Origin: Turbatrix aceti
Lineage: Eukaryota; Nematoda; Chromadorea; Rhabditida; Panagrolaimidae
Assembly: GCA_963969345.1 (NCBI GenBank)
Contig: OZ017767.1
Location: 2,542,001 to 2,606,000 of the forward strand
Direction: 5' to 3'
Length of the DNA: 64,000 nucleotides
The notes under the pieces: model-generated
Told to the model about the DNA's origin: nothing
The model's database searches: none
The model's input: only the letters and a program-made list of their open reading frames with translations
In this document: positions 33,862 to 46,259 of the stretch, in pieces
Numbering within the stretch: position 1 is the stretch's first letter
Layout: every line of letters begins with the position of its first letter
Program-made: the position numbers and the translations under genes

Positions 33862-35133
33862 TTTCCCGCCGAATAGCGGCTGCTAAATTTAGCAAGTCAC
33901 GCCGCCAGCCAGAAAAAAACAACTCAACGCTGCAATTCCTTTCTTTTTTTGTTTCCCGTCTTTTGTGGAACAATTTCTCCTTCAAATCCTGGTCCGTTTG
34001 TTTCTCTCCGTGGGATAATTTATTTATTTATTTATTTTCCTCCCAGGTAGAAACACTAGACAGTGCGATTTTTTCCTTCCCTGCTTTGTTCACCTCACAA
34101 TTTCTTTTACTTCCGCAAACTTTGTTCACTGGGTCCGTGTGCAAATATCATACATACATACGTGGCTTGCTGCGAAGAAAAATGAATCATTGACTGATTT
34201 TTGTGAAACAGAAACCATGAATGTTTTTCCTCCCCCTCAAGCTTATGCGCCGTGATTTTTTTTCTTGTTTGCCTGCGTCTGCGCTTTCGATAATACATAT
34301 TCGATTGTTGTTATGCTCTCGTGCTTTCATGAGTCAGGCGCGAGAGGGGCTCGGGGCTCACAGACACGCTCAGAATGGGACTGACTGCTCGAGGCCCTTA
34401 TAAGGGCGGAATTATGCATGCAGCTGGCGGCCGTGGTGGCTTGCTTTTTTTTCTGTAAATAACTGAGTCACATTCAAATTGCCAAATAGAGAATTTTTGC
34501 TTCTAAAATTTTTACACATTTTTTTTACTGAAATACAGTTTTTTTTTGTTTTAACTTTAAAACTGAGGTCTGATCTTCTGAACTTCTGAGTCAGTGCTTG
34601 GCAGGCTCAGAACTTCTGACATGAAGTGCTTTGCAGCTTTCATGTTGGTTTTTGTTTTCAAAAATTTTCACTGTCTGCCGGTGTGTATTGTCGTTAATTT
34701 TTAAAACTGCATTTTATCTGAAGGGAGTTCAAAATAGCAAATAGGGAATTTTTACTTCAAAAATATTTTTTTCACTGGACTTCATATGTTTTATCATTCT
34801 TTTTAATTAAAAAAACTGATCAGTTTTCGAAGTTTGGTTTTTTTAATAAAAATGGTTTATGCAAAGTGGTCCAAAATGGCGAATAGTGAATTTTGGCTTC
34901 GAAAATATATTTTTTCAACTTGAATCACTGGTATCGGGTGTTTTATTATTTTGAAAACTGATCTTCAACTCTAAAACTGATCAAGAAAATTTTGACCTCA
35001 AAAATATAATTTTTGCACTGGAGACGTTGGTTTTTTTCTGAAAATAACTGTCTAGTGGTAGCCCCAATTGTTTGATTATGAATGTCTGTCCTACCACGAT
35101 TTTGATATCTGTGACATCGTAAATTTTGTTCGT
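33862..35133. other. Intergenic region
   Basis: T/C-rich and AT-rich sequence without a recognisable gene. From about 34.45 kb AACTG motifs in AT-rich context are frequent on the plus strand. Confidence 0.45.
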
Positions 35134-35463
35134 CTAAAATTTTGGGGTAATCATTTTTTTAACTGCTGCTGCTTGTTGATTCTGTTGGGGTGTCTTAACA
35201 CGATTATCATAGTTATACCGTGTCCCAAAATTCGCGTTGATAATTTTAGGCCTTTTTATTTTTTTTCGTTTTTTAACTGTTGCGAATTGACAGGCTTTGT
35301 TTTCAGGCCATTCACTTCGGGTCCCTGTTTCTGCTCCATCCATGAGCATCGACTGCTGCTTTGACATCGACCACCCCTCAACACCCGGAAGAGTCGACTG
35401 ATCGTTATCTGTCATATCTACGTATCGGGCCATTTTCTTTCTCGTACGGTTGTCCACGCACAT
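35134..35463 (-). CDS. Possible small ORF or first exon, minus strand
   Basis: An open frame of 109 codons upstream of, and divergent from, the first acyltransferase. Its first 60 codons (MARYVDMTDNDQSTLPG and following) have balanced, GC-richer codon use like real exons, while the last part is AT-rich and Lys-rich and may be intron read-through. No domain recognised and no clear donor site. It may be the first exon of an undetected gene or chance. Confidence 0.25.
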   Translation of the reverse strand: MCVDNRTRKKMARYVDMTDNDQSTLPGVEGWSMSKQQSMLMDGAETGTRSEWPENKACQFATVKKRKKIKRPKIINANFGTRYNYDNRVKTPQQNQQAAAVKKMITPKF

Positions 35464-35536
35464 ATTTACCTGCTTAACAGATTTTTTTCTTTCGTTTACG
35501 CCCTTTTTTATTCATTCCGGTGGCTGTAAAACGACC

Positions 35537-37879
35537 ATGTTCGGACGGGTCAATGGTGTGATATTTCTTATCACCGTCACGCTATCTACTGTATTCGGTG
35601 TCATTTTTGCTCTCTTTCCCTTCACAATCGTTGCATTTTTCTCTCCGAGGACCTACCGATGGCTTGCGGATCGGATTATCGGGTATTGGCTTACTTTTCC
35701 TGCTGTAAGTTTTTTTTTGGGGGGGGGGGGTAAAAACTGGACTTCTTATTACACAATTTTTTTGATCATGATCTTCATTGTAAAACTGGGTAGTTTTTTG
35801 AAGATACGTAAAACTGTTTTACATTGGTTGAAATTAAAATTTAGAAAACAAAGTTTTGGGTTTAAGGAAAACTGGAAGTTGAAACTTGAAAATTTGTTTT
35901 TTTAACTAATTTTCTATTTTGTTAAGGCCATCTTGGCATTCCTCTTCGGCGTCAAATTCCGAGTCACCGGAGACATCATCGATCGCTCGAAGCCGGCAAT
36001 CATCATCATGAACCATCGAACGCGACTTGATTGGCTCTTTTTCTGGAACGCGCTCTACAAAATGGATCCGTGGCTTTTGACTACCGAGAAAATTTGCCTC
36101 AAGTCAGCTCTCAAGGTTTTGCCTGGTGTTGGTGAGTTTTTTTCTTGTGTTTGGAGATTTTAAACTGCTCACTTTTTACCTGACAGCCTTTTTTCACTTC
36201 TGGACTTTTTTTTCAAATTTAAAGTTTTTTAAATTTAAAGATGGTGCATTTTAATGTTAAAACATCGAGTTTTTCATGTAATCAAATTTTTTTTCACTGT
36301 GCTACGTCGTGCAGCTTTTCCATCTTTAACTTTCAGCCTTAAATTTTTTTCAACTGATCCATTTTCGTCAAGAGAACCTTTTTTATGCGGGACAATGCGA
36401 GCAAGCGTTTTTTAAACTATTTATCACCATTTTTATTTAGTGTTTTCTCTTTTTTTGAATTGTTTGACTACTTTTATTTTGTCTTTATCGCACTTAAAAT
36501 ATTTTAAACTGTTACAAAACGAGAAATGAAACATCAGTTTGTTTATGTTGACTTTTCCAGGCTGGGCAATGCAAGCCAACACTTACCTCTTCCTAAACCG
36601 TAACATTGCTCACGACCGCCGGGTCATGGACGTCTACCTCGATTACTACAAGGAATCCACGATCGCCTACCAACTGCTTCTCTTCCCCGAAGGCACAGAT
36701 CGCGGCCAGCGGGCGGCGGCGATCAGCGACGCCTACGCCGAGAAACACAACCTCCCGAAGTACGATTACGTCCTGCATCCTCGAACTACGGGCTTCAACT
36801 ACATCGTTAATAACATGCGTAAAAGTGGGTTTTTTTAACTGGCTTGGACGTTGGGTTACCTAGATTAAATTTTTTTTAACTGCGGAACACGGTATTGTGT
36901 TTGTTGTTTTCAGACAATTACCTAGCCACGGTTTACGATGTCACGGTAGCCTATCCGGATGCGATTATTGCGAGTGAAATGGAACTCATCAAAACGGGCA
37001 GATTGCCCCGGAATGTGCACTATGACATCAAAAAATACGATATCAGGGATGTTTTGACGGAAAAGCAACGCGATTTGCCGGCTGATACCGAAGTGGACGC
37101 GTCGCAGTGGCTGCTGAATCTGTGGGCCGAAAAGGAGAAAAAGTTGAAGGCGTACTACGAAACTGATTACTCTGAACAACGGTATTTGGAACCCAGCGGG
37201 GAGAGGAATATTTGGCCGGTGAGTTTTTTTTGTTTTTTTAACTGCACAATGTTTATCTGTTTTTGGTTTGCCATCGTTTTGTTTTTTTTATTTTTTAACT
37301 GTTAAATATATCTAGTTTTTTTACCGAACTTTAATTTTTGTAAATTATTTTTTGACTTTTGAATTTTTTTAACAGAACAGAACATGTTTTTTTTTCATTA
37401 TGCACTCGTTTTTTGGATTTGTTTATCACTGCAGAATCTTTTACGTAATTTTTTTCTGTAGTAGGGGCTTTATTTTTTTTATCGCTATCTTTTTTTTGGA
37501 TTTTTTAACTGTGGTAGCTGTTGATTTTTTTCTGTATAAAAAACATATTTTCATTATTTTTGAATAATGAAATTTAAAAATACATATAAAAAAATTTGCC
37601 ACCCATTTTTAACTGATCGAATGGAGGTACCTCCTCATTTTTTTATTCTCATTTTTTTAGGTCGAATCAAGCCTCCAAGGCTACTACATCGCTCTCCTCG
37701 TCTGGACCCTGACAACAGCGTTCTGGATGTACTGCACGTACGCCTTCACCATCGCCCGTGTATATGCCGTCCTCGTCGCTGGCTTCTACGTTGTCTGTCA
37801 TTACAAAAAAGGCGGCTTTGATAGTCTCATCATCGAGTGGTTTTACGGACGACGATTTTTCTTTGAAAAACAAAACTGA
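35537..37879 (+). CDS. Lysocardiolipin (LYCAT/LCLAT1)-type acyltransferase, copy 1
   Basis: Exons 35537-35704, 35927-36131, 36561-36824, 36914-37218, 37661-37879, all phase-consistent; 386 residues. LCLAT1-type enzymes are ER multi-pass membrane acyltransferases that remodel the sn-1 acyl chain of phosphatidylinositol (the C. elegans acl-8/9/10 group) and can reacylate lysocardiolipin. Motif I is NHRTRLDW (HX4D: His about 86, Asp about 91) and motif III is FPEGT (about 166-170). Other family hallmarks are KICLKSALK, PGVGWAMQA, YDYVLHPRTTGF and DVTVAYPDA. The N-terminus has one membrane segment and a YRWLADRIIGYW sequence; exon 5 provides two more hydrophobic segments. It differs from copies 2 and 3 in having longer introns and a distinct first and last exon, so it is the more diverged member of the array. 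Confidence 0.92.
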
Positions 37880-38664
37880 TACAAGAAGTCTTAGTATTCG
37901 ACGTAATGTTTTTGAATTTCACTTTTTTTGTTGTTTTTTTTCTAGTCATGTACATATGCGTTTGTACCTAGATTAAATATTTATAGTTTTGTGTTAGTTT
38001 TTTTTCTAAATAGGTTTTGGTCGTCAACTTCAAATTTGAATTCAAAAAATGTAAACTGTACGTTTCAGTTTTGTCTATTTTTTGTTGTTGGTGTAAATAC
38101 ATATTTATGTATTTATTTAGAATTTAGGACAACTGTCGAATAAATAATTATATTACGTTTTTTTCGTGTTCGTTCGTTTATATCCTGGGTTTTCGAGAGA
38201 GATTGAGCGAAGAAGGAGGAGGAGAAGGAGAGAGGCTAATTGACCAAACCACTTCTTGCAAGTGGCATGCCTGATTGAAACTGAAAGGAGATTGCTTGAC
38301 GAGTTTTTTGGTTTAGTGGAACTTTTTTCGTACATTTTTTGATAAACTGCAGAAACTGAATATTTATTTACTGCTGTTTCTGTTAAATCAAAAAACATAA
38401 CCTTGTAAACCTTGTCAATTTAAAAAAAACTGATCCTTCAAAAAAAGAATTTATAAAAATAAACTTTATTTTGAGGATTAACTGATATAGTCCATGATTT
38501 GTTTTAAATTAAAAGATGCGGTTTTTTGATTTTTAACATAAAAAAAAGTCATTTCTGATTAATCAAACTTTCAATCAAAATTAAAAAAAGTAAACTGGAA
38601 ATTTGTTCTTAGAAAATTGTTCATTGATCAATTTTTTACCCCAGCCAGAAGCAGGTGAAAAAAC
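37880..38664. other. Intergenic, 3' flank of acyltransferase copy 1
   Basis: AT-rich spacer with AACTG motifs; an AATAAA near 38139 is the candidate polyadenylation signal. No gene. Confidence 0.5.
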
Positions 38665-39203
38665 CAGAGTTGTTCAATTCGACAATTTTCAGTGCTCGCT
38701 CTGCTCGCGCTCTTTGAGCAACTCAATTTTTCGTGCTCGCTCTGCTCATGCTCTTTGAGTTCCTAAAATTTTCGCGCTCGCTCCGCTCGCGCTCTTTTAT
38801 TCTCAGATCGTCTGCTCTTGCTCTGCTCACGCTCGTGAGTTGAGCAGGAGCGAGCAATGAGCAAACATGGCTCACACATAAAAATGTGAATTTTGAGCCA
38901 AAATTCAGTTCCTCACTAAAAGAAAGACCGTATACTCCTTGGAGATACCCCCAACATCGTGTTTTTGATCGAAATTACCAGTATTTTAGTATTTGTAGCA
39001 CTAAATTTATAGTGAGCAGTGCTCATTTTAAAAATTTCTCTTGCTCGCTCTGCTCGCGCTCTTTGAGCAATTCAATTTTTCGTGCTCGCTCTGCTCATGC
39101 TCATTGAGCACTCCAATTTTTCGCGCTCGCTCCGCTCGCGCTCGTGAGCTGAGCAAGAGCGAGCAGTGAGCAGGAGCAATTTGGTGAGCATCGAACAACT
39201 CTG
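38665..39203. mobile_element. hAT-like MITE rich in GAGCGAGC / GCTCGCTC repeats
   Basis: The ends are CAGAGTTGTTC and GAACAACTCTG. An exact 8-bp direct repeat GAAAAAAC flanks it (38657-38664 and 39204-39211); 8-bp duplications and CAG-type ends fit the hAT superfamily. Inside are two blocks of about 40-bp units built on GCTCGCTCTGCTCGCGCTCT and a TTGAGCAA segment, each block closed by an inverted GAGCAGGAGCGAGCAATGAG segment. The interior is noncoding. Confidence 0.85.
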
Positions 39204-39211
39204 GAAAAAAC

Positions 39212-40679
39212 CCTTACTCCAGTCGTTTAACGCCGCCGCGAGTCTACTAAAATTTTGTCGTTTGTTTCCTCGCACCCGTGTCCGTGTCCGTGTCCCACTC
39301 GTGTCAAGGTTGTTGCGCCTCTCGCGCATGTACACGTGCCCCGTGCACCGTCACCATCACCGTCGCCGCCACTCTGCGCGCGCGTTGCTGCTGCAGCATC
39401 ATCCTGTCCCCGTCCCATCCCCCATCCCCCTGTTCGCCCATCATCCTGCTAGGCTGCTGCTGCTTTCTGCCTGCGGTCGCAAAACTTTCTTTATTTCTTT
39501 GCTTCATTTCCGCCCATTCGGTTGTGTTTAGTTGATGTATTATGCCTATTTAGCCCCAGCCCCCAGTTCGTTTTGTTTTGTTTTGTTTTTCTGCCTGCCT
39601 GTCTGCCGGGCTCTTGCCCCCAAGGCGCTCACAGAAAAAAAATGTCGATGCAAACTATACGCTTTTCTTCTAAATACCAGTCCAGATGGATGAAATGTTT
39701 TGTTTTTCTTTGTTTTGGGATTTTCACTGTTGCAGACGTTTTGGCCTTATTTTGAAACTCCCATGAGATAGCATTGTTTTTTTGTTCGGCAACGTAAAAT
39801 TTGGATTTTTGTAAACTAAATTTTTATAAAAAAAAAATTTATTCTTAGTTAGTGCGTTGTTCCGAGTTTTAAAAAATAGAAAAAAACTGCATCGACTACA
39901 TCATCATTGTTTAACTTTTGTTCAAGTTTTGATGAATGAAAGGTGATTCATTTTTCAACATTTTGAAATATCAATCATAATTAAATTGTAGGTTGTCTTC
40001 GATTCTTTTTATTGAAATAAAAAATTCAATTTTTTTTGTTTCTAAAATGTTAGTTTGTTGCAAAATAAATTTATTAACGATTAAAATTTGATCGCGTTTA
40101 CCGTCGCGGTGCAGAAACCCATGCAGGTGCCAAAACGTTGGGGGAGGGAAAAATAAAAATAATTCATGCAGTCCCATTTTTGATCGTTCTGGCGACCAGA
40201 GCTTGTTTTTTCGCTGATTTTTTTTAACAGTGTCTGTTGATGAGTAATGTCTTGCCCTACCAACGTTTTACCTTTTTTGATACACTGAATTAATGGAACA
40301 CGCGGATCTTAATTTTTTTTTGTACAAAAACGCTTTTTTTAATTTAATATTATATTTTGGCAAAATTTACAAAAAATTGATTTTTAATTTCCACAGATGA
40401 TAGTTTTTGTGTTCTGAATTTTATCACTGCTGGTATATCGTTGAAATTAACTTTGTTAATCAGCCTTATTTGGCGTTTACAATGGTCGCGTTTAATTTCC
40501 TATATACTTTTGATTTGAAGTTTTTATAAAAACTGATTTTGTGATACCTATTCATTTTTCGATATTTTCAGCCTTTTTTTATTGAACCTTGACCAGCCTG
40601 CCATTTTTCAATTTTTCATCGTTTTCATTTTTTCACTTTCCCACTCGATTCCACTCCGCAACAAACCTTCATCCCGATC
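39212..40679. other. Intergenic region upstream of acyltransferase copy 2
   Basis: A GC-richer stretch (39.2-39.6 kb) with short GTGTCC repeats and then AT-rich DNA. Open frames here overlap on both strands and lack domains. No gene supported. Confidence 0.45.
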
Positions 40680-42114
40680 ATGGCACTCGGCCCCGGCGAA
40701 CCCCCACTCCTCAAGGAATCCACTCCCATCGACAAGTTCAAAGGCTTTGTTTTTTGCATCTCGATGCTGTTATCTGCCTTCTTCGGATCCATGTACATAC
40801 TCATGCCCATCGTGCCGCTCATCTTCATTCATCCCAGACTGTACAGAAGAATCATCGACAGACTCGTCGGATTTTGGCTTATTATGCCTTCGGTGGGTTA
40901 TTTAAAACAAAAAATGGTAACTGTTTGATATGTAGACAATGTATATATGTAGGGCGTGATGGAGTACCTCTTCTCCGCTCGATTCACGGTGACCGGTGAC
41001 GCAATTGACCACTCCCGGCCGGCACTCATTATCATGAATCACAGAACGTGTCTTGACTGGCTGTTTTTCTGGAACGCGCTCTTCCGAATCAATCCGTGGC
41101 TTCTGACGAGCGAGAAAATCAGTCTGAAGGCGCTCCTCCGCTACCTGCCGGGCGCGGGCTGGGCCATGTCCTCCGCCGTGTACATGTTCCTGGAGCGATC
41201 ATTCAACCGGGACCAGTCCAAAATCATGCGCCTCATCGAGTACTACGCCCGAGTTGGGGACAATTATCAGCTGCTTCTCTTCCCGGAAGGCACGGACAAG
41301 TGCCACCGAGCGACTGCCAGGAGCCACACCTTTGCCAAAAACAAGGGACTACCTGTTTACGATTACGTCCTGCATCCGAGGGTCACGGGATTTGTTCACA
41401 TGCTTCAGAAGATGAGACAAGGTGGGTTTATAATAACTGGTTTGAATATAATCCGTGTCATGTTTTTAGAAAATTACATTGACTGCGTGTACGACGTGAC
41501 CGTAGCCTACAACGACGCGATTGTTCAGTCCGAAATTGACTTGCTGCGTCTCGGCACGACTCCACGAGACGTCAGATTTGATATCCGACGCATCCCAATC
41601 GCGGATCTTCCCACAGATGACGCAGAGCTCGGTCAGTGGCTCAAGGATCTCTGGGCAGCGAAAGAAGAACGTCTGAGGAAATTCTTCACCCAGCCATCGG
41701 CGACACGCCAACTGGACACGAGGCCTGATGCTCAGAAATTCGATGTAAGCACACATTTTTTTGATAGGAATTTTTAACTGACTTGATGATACATAGTAGA
41801 AAATTTTAACTGCTGAATGTTCTTAGATGTCATTCCGAACCCGCTGCATCCAGCTATTTATCATCACGGTCTGGACAACGCTGACCGTCATCTGGATGTA
41901 CTTCTTCTACGTGTACTCCAACCGCGTCTACATCTTCCTCGGCACCGTCGGGTACTACGTAGGCCTCCAAAAGGCCTACGGCGGCAGCGAATGGGTCGTC
42001 GTCGAGCAGGGCCTCAAGGCGTGGAAGAGCGCCGTTGGTGGTCGATGCCAAACCATGCCTGCTGCCGAGGAATGCGTCACTGGTGTTCAAGCAAATTCAT
42101 CCGACGAACATTGA
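40680..42114 (+). CDS. Lysocardiolipin (LYCAT/LCLAT1)-type acyltransferase, copy 2
   Basis: Exons 40680-40892, 40953-41421, 41470-41744, 41827-42114, phase-consistent; 414 residues. Motif I is NHRTCLDW (HX4D at about 101-106) and motif III is FPEGT (about 181), with KISLKALLR, PGAGWAMSS, YDYVLHPRVTGF and DVTVAYNDA, all as in the LYCAT family. A hydrophobic N-terminal helix precedes HPRLYRRIIDRLVGFW; exon 4 carries two hydrophobic segments. The introns are short (47-82 nt). The second intron (41422-41469, 48 nt) contains no stop and preserves the frame if retained. Exon 2 is almost identical at nucleotide level to copy 3, whereas exon 4 is clearly diverged. Confidence 0.92.
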
Positions 42115-42726
42115 AACTGTGCTCAATTATGTCTTGTCGATCTCATTTGTTATCTGTATCTTGCCTGATTACTTTCACGGCAAGCGGGGTAAACTGGTTT
42201 TTCGTATTGTATTGAAATCGTTTTAAAAATAATTCTTATTTTGGGGTGTATAATAATGCAAGTATATTTTGAAAACATGTTTCATGCTGAATTTTTTTGT
42301 AACGTTCATTAAATGAGTGATTAACTGGTAGTCATATATGTGTTTATAAAACTGCAGATTTTTTTTTACTGCCTTGGTTGGTATGCGTCCTCAATTTTTT
42401 TGGTAATGACCATGAAGCAATGAGATGGTTAAATTATGAGTACCCTCATGCTTTGCAAATAAAACAGTTTAAAAAAATTAACCGAAGTACAATTACATAT
42501 TTTTTTAAAACTGATATTCGGCTGTTTCGTTTTAAAATTCATTGTATTTAGTTGAACACTGGATGCCACATTTATTCTTTTTTTTTCATTCTCAAAAAAA
42601 AATTTTCATGCTTATTTTTCAAAATTTCAATAAAACGTAAAATATCGGGCTTTGATATTCATTTTGTCACTGCGCTGTACCGTCACTCTTGCTGATTCCA
42701 CTCCGCAACAATCCTTCACCCCCACC
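42115..42726. other. Spacer between acyltransferase copies 2 and 3
   Basis: About 610 bp of AT-rich DNA with AACTG motifs. The short stretch just upstream of each ATG (GATTCCACTCCGCAACAA) is shared by copies 2 and 3, a remnant of the duplication and perhaps part of the 5' UTR. Confidence 0.55.
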
Positions 42727-44140
42727 ATGGCTTTGGGTCCCGGCGAGCCTCCACTTCTCAAGAAGTCCAGTCCCATTGATAAGCTCAAAGGCTTCTTTTT
42801 CTGTGTTTCAATGCTGGTTATTGCTTTCTTTAGCTTCATGTACATACTCATGCCTCTCTTGCCACTCGTGTTCATCCATCCTCGGTTGTACAGAAGAATC
42901 ATTGACAGACTCTTCGGATTCTGGCTTATTATCCCTTCGGTTGGTTATTTAAAAAAAACTGATCGATAAGGAGCTGTGTTCCAGGCTTTGATGGAGTACC
43001 TCTTCTCCGCTCGATTCACGGTGACCGGTGACGCAATTGATCACTCCCGACCGGCACTCATAATCATGAACCACAGAACGTGCCTCGACTGGCTGTTTTT
43101 CTGGAACGCACTTTTCCGAATCAATCCGTGGCTTCTGATGAGCGAGAAAATCAGCCTGAAGGCGCTCCTGCGGTACCTGCCGGGCGCTGGCTGGGCCATG
43201 TCCTCCGACGTGTACATGTTCCTGGAACGATCATTCAACCGGGACCGGTCCAAAATCATGAGCCTTATCAAGTACTACGCCCGAGTGGGGGACAATTACC
43301 AGCTGCTTCTCTTCCCGGAAGGCACGGACAAGTGCCACCTGGCGACTGCCAGAAGCCACACTTTTGCCAACAAAAAAGGACTTGCGGTCTACGATTACGT
43401 CCTGCATCCAAGGGTTACGGGATTTGTTCACATACTCCAAAAGATGAGGCAGGGTGGGTTCATAATAACTGTTACTGATCAACTGAAGTTGCTAAATATG
43501 ATGTTTTTAGAAAACTACATCGACAGCGTGTACGACGTGACCGTAGCTTATAACGACGCGATCATTCAGACCGAAATCGACTTTCTGCGTCTCGGCACGA
43601 CTCCACGGGACATCAGATTCGATATTCGACGCATCCCGATCGCGGATCTTCCCGTAGATGACGCCGAACTCGGTAAGTGGCTCAAGAATCTCTGGGCAGC
43701 GAAAGAAGAACGTCTGAGAAAATTCTTCACCCAGCCATCGGCGACACGCCAACTGGACACGAAGCCTGATGCCCAGAAATTCGAGGTCAGTACAAATTTT
43801 TGGAGAGGAAGTTTTAACTGACTCTGATTTCGTTCAGATGTCACTCTTAAGCAGCTGTGTCCGGCTGTTTTGCGTGACAATCTTTTTCACACTGGCCTTC
43901 TACTGGATATATTTTTTCTACGCGTGCTCCAACTGCATTTACCTCCTGCTCGGCACCGTCGGATACAACGTAGCCGTTCAAGCGGCGTTTGGCGGCGGCG
44001 AGTGGGTTATCATCGGGCAGGGCCTCAGGGCGTGGAATAGAGCCGTTGGGGGCCAAGGCGAGACCAAGCATGCTACCGGGGCTTCAACCGAACAATGCGT
44101 TGCGGCTCTCGTTGAAGTCGATTCATCTGGTGAACATTGA
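42727..44140 (+). CDS. Lysocardiolipin (LYCAT/LCLAT1)-type acyltransferase, copy 3
   Basis: Exons 42727-42939, 42985-43453, 43511-43785, 43838-44140, phase-consistent; 419 residues. Exon sizes 1-3 equal those of copy 2 (213, 469, 275 nt), proving recent tandem duplication. NHRTCLDW and FPEGT are intact, so the enzyme should be active. The intron at 43454-43510 (57 nt) is again stop-free and frame-preserving. Substitutions relative to copy 2 in conserved stretches are few (for example S-A-V to S-D-V after GWAMS), while the C-terminal exon differs in most positions of its first third, retaining SNCIYLLLGTVGYNVA and GGGEWVIIGQGL. Confidence 0.92.
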
Positions 44141-45178
44141 AACTGGACGGCGTTCACAATTGTCGTCTAGGCACGATTTAATATGTAATAATGTTTTTTA
44201 AATGTTTATTCGGAGTGTATGATAAACGCAATTTTGAATTGTAAAGAGATGCTTCAAGGAATATGTATGTACTTGCCGTGTAAATTTTAAAACTGACTAT
44301 TTTTATTGAATTTTAACTGTTGTGTTTTCATTCGATGTCGATTTTAAAGTTGTCTACAATCTACATTCTGAAATATTTTGTTATGACACTTTAGAATTTT
44401 TTGAGCAAAATACTGTTTTAGATTGCGACTCACTGTATCATTCTAGCTCTTGCATAAAATAATGTGAATCACTGTAAAAACTGTTATAATGTTGGATGAG
44501 AAAAAAATATTTATATTTAAATTTGTAATTCTGAATTATGTATGTATTTTTCATTTGTCTTTTACATGAAATGATCATAAAATTTTAAGATTTTTATAAT
44601 GTTTTCAAAGAAACCAGACTTTTTATGGATATGTATATTTTTCCAGAAGTTATAATTATAGTTCAGAAAAAAAACTGATTTTGCCTGACGTATCATTTTT
44701 CGCCAATTTAGTCATCTTTGAAAATTCTGTTTTTTTTAAATTACAAAAAAAGTGGTCTCAACCATGACGGATGTCGGTTACTTCACTGATTTCACTTGGA
44801 AAAAAAAGAAAGATGTATCCTGTAAATTTCGAAAATGTTTCCGTGAGGAGTAAAAACAACTATGTACATATATAATAAAATAAAATAATTTCACTGTCGT
44901 CACCACTGTTGTAATATAGTTAACTTTGAAATTTTTTAACTGCGCCCAACACTTTCTTTAGTATTTGTTTTTTACTTCCACACACAAAAACAATTTTTTT
45001 TATTATTGCCCGTTGCAGTATAGCAATTTAATATTTTCAGTGAATTTGATGTTTTTTATGCGTATGAATTGACGTTACCTGAGCAACTGAATGGCCAAAT
45101 GACCGGGTACTGCGCGTCTGCGCACACCCATTGCGCCAGTGGCCGAAGATCTACTGAATATTTAGGTTTTGTGGAAAA
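44141..45178. other. Intergenic region
   Basis: AT-rich with AACTG motifs in plus orientation. No gene recognised. Confidence 0.5.
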
Positions 45179-46259
45179 ATGCAGTTAACACCAATGGAAC
45201 GCAGCGTGACCCGTACGCCGCTCTGGGCAGACTGTATCCACCTGTTCTACATCATCCCGTCTTACGGTCTCTACGCGACCCAGATCTACATCATATTTGT
45301 CTCCAAGGATAAAAAAAAATTTGCTACTTCTTTTTATTTTATTTACGGGGTTACGGTAATCAACGATGTTATCGCGCATTCGACTTACATAATTGATTAC
45401 CGATATCTTATGATGCCGAGATTTGCGGCTTGGCTCGAAGGCTGGCCAAAATACCACGTCGGGTATCTTATCTTCGTCTTCGTGCTCATTCACACGTCGA
45501 TGGTACACGCGCTGTTGGTGCTGTTGATCAGCGTGAACCGCTTCGTCGTCATCGCCGTCGGCAGCATGAATGATTCTGCCTGGAAGGTCAGGAACTACTG
45601 GCTCTGCCTTGGATGCTTTCTCCTGCCCTTGGTGTTTACTGGGAATATGGTACTGAGTTACGGTGATCTTGCAACGCTCAACGTGTCCACTGGCATAGGA
45701 TACATGTTCCACGAATCGCATGCTACAAAAACGATTTTCAACAACAGAGGCATGCAGTTATCGGTGATTGAGGGCATCAGCCTGTTTGCGTGCTTCATGC
45801 TCGACGTCGTGGTGTGCTACAGTCTGTGGAAGGACAAGGAGAGCAGGAAAAGCGTGCTCGGAGGTGCGAAGCACAAGGCTGAAGTCATGCTTTTCTCCGC
45901 CGCCTGCGTTGTTTTTGTTATTGATTTCGGAGATTGTTTGATCAAGGTTTGTATCTAAATTTTTGAACCACAAAAAGTTTTTAAACGAAAAACTGATGCG
46001 TTTTTGTAAGATGTTAAAAAAAACTGTCATGGACTGTATGCTATTTTTTAGGCCTATTTTGCAATGAACACAAAATTTAACGACTGGGAATACGCTCTTT
46101 TTGTTGTTTCCGTACAAAATTACGTCGAGGATGCCAAGTTTCTCCTACCCGGATGGTACATGATTTGTGCCAGTCAAATGATGCGCCGGCGAGTTGTAAG
46201 TTGTTTTCAATTATTTAACTGAAGAGCGGTTATGAATTTTTTAGTTAATTGTTTTTTGA
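45179..46259 (+). CDS. Nematode serpentine receptor, Srg/Srv-superfamily type
   Basis: Exons 45179-45946, 46052-46195, 46245-46259, phase 0 throughout; 308 residues. A seven-helix receptor: TM1 starts HLFYIIPSYGLYATQIYIIF (the IPS...LY signature of Srg/Srv/Sru receptors). A long TM3 with IHTSMVHALLVLLISVNRF ends in an NRF triplet (DRY equivalent). A terminal TM7 has FLLPGWYMICASQMMRR, with the Pro-Trp/Gly typical of the superfamily. A charged loop (KDKESRKSVLGGAKHKAE) lies between TM5 and TM6. Such receptors act at the ciliary or neuronal plasma membrane in chemosensation. Intact, unlike the Srh-like gene at 6.1-10.2 kb. Subfamily assignment is by motif only. Confidence 0.82.
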
